In this document: one piece after another, positions 56,091 to 64,000 of the stretch | Position numbering within the stretch: the first letter of the stretch is position 1 | Layout: every line of letters begins with the position of its first letter | Source: Cephalopachus bancanus | Taxonomy: Eukaryota; Chordata; Mammalia; Primates; Tarsiidae | Length of the DNA: 64,000 nucleotides | Assembly: GCA_027257055.1 (NCBI GenBank) | Contig: JAPVLO010000622.1 | Coordinates: 320,001-384,000 of the forward strand | Reading direction: 5' to 3' | Position numbers and translations under genes: made by a program | The notes under the pieces: generated by a model | Seen by the model: only the letters and a program-made list of their open reading frames with translations | What the model was told of the DNA's origin: nothing | Databases searched by the model: none

Positions 56091-59000
56091 GTTGTTTTTC
56101 TGTTTTTAGAGCAGTTTCCGTGTCCAGGAAAGCGGCTTTGAGACGCTCGGGGCTCCTTCCTGCCGGCCCGGTTCTGGGGTGATTGACAGCTGCGGGCCGC
56201 ATGACTGACAGCTGCTGCTCACGTGGCGGCCACGCTGGGCTCTTGGATGATTGGCAGCTGCTGGTTGCCTCGCGGCAGCCCCAGGTCCTTGCGTGATCAA
56301 CAGGGTCTGGCTGCATGATTGACAGCTGCTGGTTACATGGGTGCAATCCTGGGTTCTGGCATGATTGACAGCTGCCGGCTGCATGATTGACAGCTGCTGG
56401 GTCCCTCGCTGCAGCCCCGGGTCCTTGCATGATTGACAGCTGCTGGCTGCATGATTGACAGCTGCTGGTTACATCACTGCAGCCCCGGGTTCCTGCATGA
56501 TTGACAGCGTCTGGCTGCATGATTGACAGCTGCTGGTTACATGGGTGCAATCCTGGGTTCCTGCATGATTGACAGCTGCTGGGTCCCTCGCTGCAGCCCC
56601 GGGTCCTTGCATGATTGACAGCTGCTGGTTACCTCGCTGCCACCCAGGGTTCTTGGATGATTGACAGCTGCCGGCTGCATGATTGACAGCTGCTGGTTAC
56701 ATGGTTGCAATCCCGGGTTCTTACATGATTGGCAGCTGCTGGTTCCCTCGCTGCAGCCCCGGGTTCCTGCATGATTGACAGCTGCTGGTTCCCTCGCTGC
56801 CACCCAGGGTTCTTGGATGATTGACAGCTGCTGCTTACATCGCTGCAATCCGGGGTTCTTGCATGATTGACAGCTGCCGACTGCATGATTGACAGCCGCT
56901 GCTTACATGGTTGCAATCCCGGGTTCTTATATGATTGGCGGCTGCTGGTTCCCTCGATGCAGCCCCGGGTCCTTGCATGATTGACAGGGTCTGGCTGCAT
57001 GATTGACAGCTGCTGGTTACATGGGTGCAATCCTGGGTTCTGGCATGATTGACAGCTGCCGGCTGCATGATTGACAGCTGCTGGTTACATCACTGCAGCC
57101 CCGGGTTCCTGCATGATTGACAGCGTCTGGCCGCATGACTGACAGCTGCTGCTTACGTGGCGGCCACGCTGGGCTCTTGGATGATTGGCAGCTGCTGGTT
57201 GCCTCGCTGCAGCCCCGGGTTCCTCCATGATTGGCAGCTGCTGGTTCCCTGGCTGCAGCCCCGGGTCCTTGCATGATCGACAGGGTCTGGCTGCATGATT
57301 GACAGCTGCTGGTTACATGGGTGCAATCCTGGGTTCTGGCATGATTGACAGCTGCCGGCTGCATGATTGACAGCTGCTGGGTCCCTCGCTGCAGCCCCGG
57401 GTCCTTGCATGATTGACAGCTGCGGGCCGCATGATTGACAGCTGCTGCTCACGTGGCGGCCGCCCTGGGCTCTTGGATGATTGGCAGCTGCTGGTTGCCT
57501 CGCTGCAGCCCCGGGTCCTTGCATGATTGACAGCGTCTGGCTGCATGATTGACAGCTGCTGGTTCCCTCGCTGCAGCCCCGGGTCCTTGCATGATTGATA
57601 GGGTCTGGCTGCATGATTGACAGCTGCTGGGTCCCTCGCTGCAGCCCCGGGTCCTTGCATGATTGACAGCTGCTGGTTACATGGTTGCAATCCCGGGTTC
57701 TTACATGATTGGCAGCTGCTGGTTCCATCGCTGCAGCCCCGGGTTCCTGCATGATTGACAGCTGCCGGTTGCATGATTGACAGCTGCCGGTTGCATGATT
57801 GACAGCTGCTGGTTCCCTCGCTGCAGCCCCGGGTCCTTGCATGATTGACAGCGTCTGGCTGCATGATTGACAGCTGCTGGTTCCCTCGCTGCAGCCCCGG
57901 GTTCCTGCATGATCGACAGCGTCTGGCTGCATGATTGACAGCTGCTGGTTCCCTCGCTGCAGCCCCGGGTTCCTGCATGATCGACAGCGTCTGGCTGCAT
58001 GATTGACAGGTGCTGGTTCTCTCGCTGCAGCCCCGGGGTCTTGCATGATTGACAGCTGCTGGTTACATGGCTGCAGCCCCGGGTTCTTAAATGATTGACA
58101 GCTGCTAGTTACATTGGTGCAATCCTGGGTTCTGGGATGATTGACAGCTTCTGGCTGCATGATTGACAGCTGCTGGTTACATCACTGCAGCCCCGGGTTC
58201 CTGCATGATTGACAGCTGCTGGTTACATGGGTGCAATCCTGGGTTCTGGCATGATTGACAGCTTCTGGCTGCATGATTGGCAGCTGCTGGGTCCCTCGCT
58301 GCCACCCAGGGTTCTTGGATGATTGACAGCTGCCGGCTGCATGATTGACAGCTGCTGGTTACATGGTTGCAATCCCGGGTTCTTACATGATTGGCAGCTG
58401 CTGGTTCACTCGCTGCAGCCCCGGGTTCCTGCATGATTGACAGCGGCTGGCTGCGTGATTGACAGGTGCTGGTTCCCTCGCTGCAACCCAGGGTTCTTGG
58501 ATGATTGACAGCTGCTGGCTGCATGATTGACAGCTGCTGGTTACATCACTGCAGCCCCGGGTTCCTGCATGATTGACAGCGTCTGGCTGCATGGTTGATA
58601 GCTGCTGGTTACATGGGTGCAATCCTGGGTTCCTGCATGATTGACAGCTGCCGGCTGCATGATTGACAGCTGCTGGGTCCCTCGCTGCAGCCCCGGGTCC
58701 TTGCATGATTGACAGCTGCTGGTTTCCTCGCTGCCACCCAGGGTTCTTGGATGATTGACAGCTGCCGGCTGCATGATTGACAGCTGCTGGTTACATGGTT
58801 GCAATCCCGGGTTCTTACATGATTGGCAGCTGCTGGTTCCCTCGCTGCAGCCCCGGGTTCCTGCATGATTGACAGCCGCTGCTTACATCGAGGCAATCCG
58901 GGGTTCTTGCATGATTGACAGCTGCCGGCTGCATGATTGACAGCTGCTGGTTTTGCAATCCCGGGTTCTTACATGATTGGCAGCTGCTGGTTCCCTCGCT

Positions 59001-59665
59001 GCAGCCCCGGGTCCTTGCATGATTGACAGCGTCTGGCTGCATGATTGACAGGTGCTGGTTCTCTCGCTGCAGCCCCGGGTTCTTAAATGATTGACAGCTG
59101 CTAGTTACATGGGTGCAATCCTGGGTTCTGGGATGATTGACAGCTTCTGGCTGCATGATTGACAGCTGCTGGTTACATCGCTGCAGCCCCGGGTTCCTGC
59201 ATGATTGGCAGCTGCTGGTTACATGGGTGGAATCCTGGGTTCTGGCATGATTGACAGCTTCTGGCTGCATGATTGGCAGCTGCTAGTTCCCTCGCTGCCA
59301 CCCAGGGTTCTTGGATGATTGACAGCTGCCGGCTGCATGATTGACAGCTGCTGGTTACATGGTTGCAATCCCGGGTTCTTACATGATTGGCAGCTGCTGG
59401 TTCACTCGCTGCAGCCCCGGGTTCCTGCATGATTGACAGCGGCTGGCTGCGTGATTGACAGGTGCTGGTTCCCTCGCTGCAACCCAGGGTTCTTGGATGA
59501 TTGACAGCTGCTGGCTGCATGATTGACAGCTGCTGGTTCCTTCGCTGCAGCCCCGGGTTCCTGCATGATTGACAGCGTCTGGCTGCATGATTGACAGCTG
59601 CTGGTTACATGGGTGCAATCCTGGGTTCCTGCATGATTGACAGCGGCTGGTTCCCTCGCTGCAGC
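56091..59665 (+). repeat. Minisatellite with about 70 copies of TGATTGACAG, directly upstream of CSF2RA
   Basis: From about 56175, units of about 40-55 bp: TGCATGATTGACAGCTGCTG followed by one of a few alternative cassettes, GGTTCCCTCGCTGCAGCCCC GGGTCCT, GGTTACATGGGTGCAATCCT GGGTTCT, or the short CTGGCTGCA and CCGGCTGCA. I count about 73 exact TGATTGACAG, plus about 20 variants (GATTGGCAG, GATCGACAG). Most are followed by CTG, making the E-box CAGCTG. The order of cassettes repeats in blocks: 58380-58560 and 59395-59580 are nearly the same. Minus-strand open frames are artefacts. Confidence 0.95.
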
Positions 59666-59977
59666 CTCGGGCTTGGGCGATCGTCCCGCCTCAGCCTCCC
59701 AGGTCGCTGGGACAAGAGGCGCGCGCCCCCACGCCTGGCTCATCTTGCAAAACTTCCTTTGCACAGCCGGGGTCTCGCTACGCTGCCCCGGCAGGTCTCC
59801 AACTCCCGGCTCCCAGCGGCCCCCCTGCCTCAGCCTCCCAAGCGGCTGGGACGACAGGCGCCACCACGTCCGGCTGACTTTTTTATTTTTTTTATTTTTG
59901 GAGAGGCGGGGTCTGGCTCCGTGGCCCAGGCTGGCCTCGAACTCAGCTCGTCCCCGGGCCCCTTTTTCTCTCCTCAG
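59666..59977 (-). repeat. Antisense SINEs directly before the CSF2RA coding exon
   Basis: Antisense monomers at about 59670-59750, 59765-59885 and 59905-59945. The last stops a few bases before the acceptor, whose pyrimidine tract CCTTTTTCTCTCCTCAG ends at 59977. Confidence 0.85.
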
Positions 59978-60003
59978 CTCCTGGCTGGTCCCCGGGCCGC
60001 CCC

Positions 60004-60079
60004 ATGGGACCCCTGGTGCTGCTGCTCTTCCTCTCCGCGAGGCTGGACCCCGCGGTCCTCCTGAATCCGGATGACCCGG
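60004..60079 (+). CDS. CSF2RA: CSF2RA first coding exon: signal peptide
   Basis: The exon begins at 59978 after the strong acceptor CTCTCCTCAG and carries 26 noncoding bases before ATG at 60004 (context CCGCCCCATGG). It encodes MGPLVLLLLFLSARLDPAVL then LNPDDP, a leucine-rich signal peptide. The human counterpart is [20 protein letters not shown] then IPEKS, so AVLLNPDD corresponds to AFLLIPEK. Donor GACCCGG|GTAAGC; 76 coding bases, leaving in phase 1. An in-frame upstream start is not needed, because the acceptor bounds the exon. Confidence 0.88.
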
Positions 60080-60249
60080 GTAAGCTCGGTCCCGACCCGA
60101 CCTCTCCCTGAGACCCCCTTGTAGACCCGGGCGTCCCGCCTTTGGTCTGTCCCGGGCCGCACCGGATAAAAGAGGAGTTTTCTCCGGCCTCCATTCCAGC
60201 CTCGGATGTACGTCGTGGCGGGACGGGATGGGACTTCCTTTACGGTTTG

Positions 60250-60595
60250 TTTTTATTGGCGAGGTGGGGTCTCACTGGGTGGGCCCGGCTGGAGGGCAGG
60301 GGCGTGTTCACGGCTCACCACGGCCTCCACCTCCCGGGGCTCAAGGGATCCTCCCGCCTCGGCCTCCCCAGTGGAGGGAACGACAGGCGCCACCCCCCCA
60401 TTCAGCTAATTTTTTAAAAAAAAATATTAATTTTGGTGGAGAGGGGGTCTTGCTATGCTGTCCAGGCTGCAGGGGCACGACCGTGGCTCCCTGCAGCCTC
60501 CACTTCCTGGGCTCGGGCGATCCTCCCGCCTCGGCCTCCCGAGTAGCTGGGGCGACGGGTGTGCGCCGCCGCGCCTGGCTGGGTGCAAAAATGCG
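60250..60595 (-). repeat. Antisense dimeric 7SL SINE (two right-arm-like monomers)
   Basis: Two monomers, about 60255-60410 and 60435-60592. Both contain the internal GGCTCAC..GCCTCCAC / GTGGCTCCCTGCAGCCTCCA segment that is typical of the Alu right arm. They are linked by TTTTTTAAAAAAAAATATTA (60411-60430). It is the most complete dimer in the window and supports a primate origin. Confidence 0.85.
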
Positions 60596-60639
60596 GATGA
60601 GGGTTTCCACAGGGGATCAGGAGGGGAGGTCGCCGGGGT

Positions 60640-62560
60640 GGGGGTCAGATGATATATCGATCGTAGATATTGATAGATCAATGAAGAGCTAGACTGATGC
60701 ATGGTAGATCGAAACTAGATTGGATAGATAGATGCCTGATTGATTGATTGATTGATTGAGTGATGCATCGTGGATCAATAGTTAGATTGCTGAATGAATG
60801 GGTGGATCGATGGGATAGCAGATAATGGATCGATAGATAAATGGGCGATCGATGGATAGCTAAGTGATAAGTGATCAATGTGGAGCTCGTAGATAGGTAG
60901 TTAATTGACAGATCAATGAATAGCTAGATTGATGCATGGTAGATCGAAACTAGATTGGATAGATATTGATTGATTGATTGATGCATCATGGATCAATAGT
61001 TAGATTGTTGAATGAATGGGTGGATCGATAGGATAGCAGATAATGGATCGATAGATAAATGGGCGATCGATGGATAGCTAAGTGATAAGTGATCAATATA
61101 GAGCTCGTAGAGGTAGATGATTGACAGATCAATGAAGAGCTAGACTGATGCATGGTAGATCGAAACTAGATTGGATAGATAGATGCTGATTGATTGATTG
61201 ATTGAGTGATGCATCGTGGATCAATAGTTAGCTTGCTGAATGAATGGGTGGATCGATGGGATAGCAGATAATGGATCGATCGATAAATGGGCGATCGATG
61301 GATAGCTAAGTGATAAGTGATCAATGTGGAGCTCGTAGATAGGTAGTTGATTGACAGATCAATGAAGAGCTAGATTGATGCATGGTAGATCGAAACTAGA
61401 TTGGATAGATATTGATTGATTGATTGATGCATCATGGATCAATAGTTAGATTGCTGAATGAATGGGTGAATCGATGGGATAGCAGATAATGGATCGATCG
61501 ATAAATGGGTGATCGATGGATAGCTAAGTGATAAGTGATCAATGTGGAGCTCGTAGATAGGTAGTTGATTGACAGATCAATGAAGAGCTAGACTGATGCA
61601 TGGTAGATCGAAACTAGATTGGATAGATACTGATTGATTGATTGAGTGATGCATCATGGATCAATAGTTAGATTGCTGAATGAATGGGTGGATCGATGGG
61701 ATAGCAGATAATGGATCGATCGATAAATGGGTGATCGATGGATAGCTAAGTGATAAGTGATCAATGTAGAGCTCGTAGATAGGTAGATATTGACAGATCA
61801 ATGAATGGATAGATGGATCCATGTATAGATCGTAGATGTAGATGATGGATAGATCAATAAATGGATAGATGGAAGGATAGCTAGATAGATGAGACACATT
61901 ATAGACAGAAAGTGGATCGGATAGCGAGATGATTGATCGATGCTTGGTAGATCAATAGATGGATTGCTGAATGAATGGGTGGATCGATAGGATAGTAGAT
62001 AATAGATAAATGGGTGCTCAATGGATAGATAGCTAGATGATACGTGATCGATGTATAGCTCGTAGATAGATCAATGAATGGGTAGGTTGATGCATGATGG
62101 GTAAAAAATCGATCAGATAGATGATTGACTGATGCATGATCCATCAATACGAGAGATGAGATACAGGGAATCGATGAGGTGGATGATTGATGGGTGGGTA
62201 GACGGATGGATAGATTGATTGACAGACGACAGAGACGTGATCAAGGATAGATGATTTACGGATCGATAGATACATGACAGGTGATAGATTGATAGAGACG
62301 GATCGATGGCCAAAGAGGTGGACTAAAGGGGTGATACATAAATAAGATAGGGAGGTAGATTGAGAGGTCAATGATGGATACAGAGAGATTAATAGACGGT
62401 AGGATCGATCGATGGTGACGAAACATGATAAGTGATACATACATACATGATGGTTAACAGAGCCATCGATGATTGATCGATAAATGTTAGATAGATACAT
62501 GATCGTTAGATAGAGGGATGATAAATAAGATTGATGAATGGATTGACGGATTCAGGGATG
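60640..62560 (+). repeat. CSF2RA intron: GATCGATAGATAAATGGGCG array, period about 212-236 bp
   Basis: GATCGAAACTAGATTGGATA recurs at about 60709, 60946, 61160, 61390 and 61606. The unit includes TGATTGATTGATTGATTGAG, GCATCGTGGATCAATAGTTA and AGTGATAAGTGATCAATGTG. From 61790 it degrades to irregular GATAGATGGATC words. Confidence 0.9.
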
Positions 62561-62990
62561 ATTGACAGATGATAGGTAGGCAGAGACAGATGATTGATTG
62601 ATTCGAAGAGAGATGATCGGTAGACACAGACAAGTGGATGATTGATTGATTGGAAAAGAGATGATAGGTAGACACAAATAGATGATTGATTGGAAGATGG
62701 ATGACAGGTAGACATCGACAAATACATGATTGATTGATGGGTAGAGACATAATAGGTCGACATACACAAATAGATGATTGATTGGAAGAGACATGATAGG
62801 CAGACACAGACAAATACATGATTGATTGATTGGAAGAGAGATGATAGGTAGATACAGACAAATAGATGATTGATTGATTGGTAGAGAGATGATAGGTAGA
62901 TATAGACCCATTGATTGATTGATAGAGACAAAAAGATGGAAAAGATAGATGATCAATGAAGATAGGAATACACGATACGTGATTTATACC
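62561..62990 (+). repeat. CSF2RA intron: GATTGATTGGAAGAGAGATGATAGG array, about eight copies
   Basis: Unit of about 45-60 bp: ATGATTGATTGATTGGAAGA GAGATGATAGGTAGACACAG ACAAATA. Positions 62945-62990 are irregular. Confidence 0.9.
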
Positions 62991-63131
62991 TGGAGAGTTC
63001 ATCGATAAATGATAGACAGGTAGATGACAGGTGACGGGCGAGTGGACGGACAGAGGATAGACAGATGGAGGGCCAGGCGAGGGAGGGTGGGTGGGTGCGG
63101 GGGATTTCCAGAGCCACGATGACCCTCGCAG

Positions 63132-63274
63132 GGGAGCCCACCGAGGCCCCGGACCCCGGCCTGGACATGAGGTTCGACCCCAGGCAGATGAGGCTGACCT
63201 GGACCTGCAAAGAAAACACGACGGCCACCAAGTGCGTGCTGGTGCACCAGGAGAAGGGGCGCGTCGAGAGGAAG
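63132..63274 (+). CDS. CSF2RA: CSF2RA second coding exon: start of the extracellular domain
   Basis: Acceptor ACCCTCGCAG, then GG GAG CCC: GEPTEAPDPGLDMRFDPRQM, RLTWTCKENTTATKCVLVHQ and EKGRVERK. Human has [40 protein letters not shown] and KNRVVEPR. The RFD.R.M.L.W.C.ENTT..KC pattern, both cysteines and the NTT sequon agree. Donor AGGAAG|GTGGGC; 143 bases, leaving in phase 0. An acceptor 18 bases upstream (CAGAG|CC at 63113) would also be in frame and add six residues, but the length match to human favours the chosen one. Confidence 0.92.
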
Positions 63275-63480
63275 GTGGGCGACCACGGCCCCGCCGGGAC
63301 CCCCGGGTCACCGACCAGAGGGCGAAGGGGCCGCAGGGTCCCGGCAGGGGGGCCGGGTGGGGGGAATCTGGGTCAGGGGGAAGGGGCCGGAGGAGGGGCG
63401 GGAGGTCTTCAGGGCGTCCTGGCCTCGGGATTCGTGTCAGGGGTCCGAGAGGGACGGGAGAGGCAGGCAGGGGGGTGAGA
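63275..63480 (+). other. CSF2RA intron, GC-rich single-copy start
   Basis: G-rich intron sequence directly after the donor (CCGGAGGAGGGGCGGGAGGT). Nothing else recognised. Confidence 0.6.
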
Positions 63481-64000
63481 AATCGTAAGTGGAAAAATAG
63501 GTTGGGTGGACAGACAGACAGAAGATCGATAAGGGAGGGATAGATGGATGGGTGGGTGGGTGGACGGATGGGTGGGTGGATGATGGACAGACGAATGGTG
63601 GATGGACAGGTGGGTGGATGATGGACAGGTGGGCGGTTGATGGACGGACGAAGGGTTGATGGACAGGTGAGTGGACGATGGATGGATGGAAGGTTACAAG
63701 GATGGTTTGATGGTGGGATGGAGGAGTGGGTGGGGGTGGGAGGTTGGATGGATGGAGGGATGGGCGAGTGAATGAATGAGTGAGTGAGTGAATGAATGAA
63801 TGAGTGGGTGCCTAGATGGAAAGAAGGAAGGAGGGACGGATGGGCGGATGGCTGCAAGGATGGTTTGATGGCGGGACAGATGAGTGGGTGGGGGGTGGGA
63901 GGTTGGATGGATGGAGGGATGGGTGAATGAATGAGTGAATGAATGAATGAGTGAGTGAATGAATGAATGAATGAGCAGGTGCCTAGATGGAAAGAAGGAA
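63481..64000 (-). repeat. CSF2RA intron: GGATGGGTGGATGATGG array with CAAGGATGGTTTGATGG marker
   Basis: Two copies of a 150-bp unit start near 63695 and 63853 with ACAAGGATGGTTTGATGGTG or GCAAGGATGGTTTGATGGCG. They continue GGAGGTTGGATGGATGGAGG and TGAATGAATGAGTGAGTG. This marker is the same family as in CRLF2 introns 1, 2 and 4, in the orientation of the intron 1 array. The array continues past the window. Confidence 0.88.

Larger units (their letters stand above)
59978..64000 (+). other. CSF2RA: CSF2RA gene, 5' part (runs off the window)
   Basis: GM-CSF receptor alpha chain, a type I cytokine receptor that pairs with CSF2RB. Two coding exons are present. They join in frame: the first leaves in phase 1 and the second starts with two bases. 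The spacing from the proline before the junction to the RFD motif is the same number of residues (19) as in human. Upstream noncoding exons are expected but cannot be placed with confidence. The rest of the gene lies beyond 64000. Confidence 0.9.

Noticed and set aside
56165..59665. CRISPR-like array of a constant core with alternating cassettes
   Set aside because: Context is a primate gene region; the cassettes are few and reused rather than unique spacers, and no cas genes exist.
63112..63131. Upstream acceptors for the second CSF2RA exon (TTTCCAG at 63111 and CAGAG at 63113)
   Set aside because: The first gives an in-frame TGA after three codons. The second is open but breaks the exact length match with human. 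The CTCGCAG site at 63131 fits best.

Overview
The window is mammalian, most likely primate, nuclear DNA from pseudoautosomal region 1 (PAR1). Two cytokine-receptor genes can be read exon by exon. CRLF2 (TSLP receptor) lies on the minus strand, with eight coding exons from 39269 down to 18336. CSF2RA (GM-CSF receptor alpha) lies on the plus strand, with its first two coding exons at 60004-60079 and 63132-63274 before the window ends. This order and orientation match human PAR1 (CRLF2 minus, then CSF2RA plus). The interspersed repeats are 7SL-derived Alu/FLAM/FRAM-type monomers, which points to a primate. The CRLF2 protein differs from human at many sites, so a non-anthropoid primate such as a lemur, loris or galago relative is my best guess; the species is an inference.

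Layout. 1-18.2 kb: the 3' flank of CRLF2, an almost continuous chain of unrelated tandem repeats (a CATATCAC-type satellite, an AT-rich array, trinucleotide arrays, SINE-tail minisatellites, a 29-bp hairpin minisatellite, a CTCTGT array, a 75-bp array with a palindromic POU-like site, an octamer-bearing array, and a GGATACAATGTATCC array). 18.3-39.3 kb: CRLF2, whose short exons sit in introns made of GAGACA, CCACCCATC, GATA-like and other arrays plus SINE arrays. 39.4-41.2 kb: a polypurine tract directly upstream of the CRLF2 start. 41.4-46.1 kb: SINE arrays that switch orientation repeatedly. 46.1-60 kb: intergenic minisatellites, ending in a roughly 3.5-kb array (56.16-59.67 kb) that carries about 70 copies of TGATTGACAG directly in front of the first CSF2RA coding exon. 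60-64 kb: the start of CSF2RA.

Both genes encode ligand-specific chains of type I cytokine receptors (TSLP with IL7R; GM-CSF with CSF2RB). All CRLF2 splice junctions have GT/AG and compatible phases except within exon 6. There, the reading frame set by exon 5 and the frame encoding the membrane segment differ by one base, across long G/C runs. The predicted cytoplasmic tail ends early and has no tyrosine. No bacterial-type genes, CRISPR array, tRNA, rRNA or recognisable retroviral gene was seen. The very long open frames on both strands are products of low-complexity repeats.
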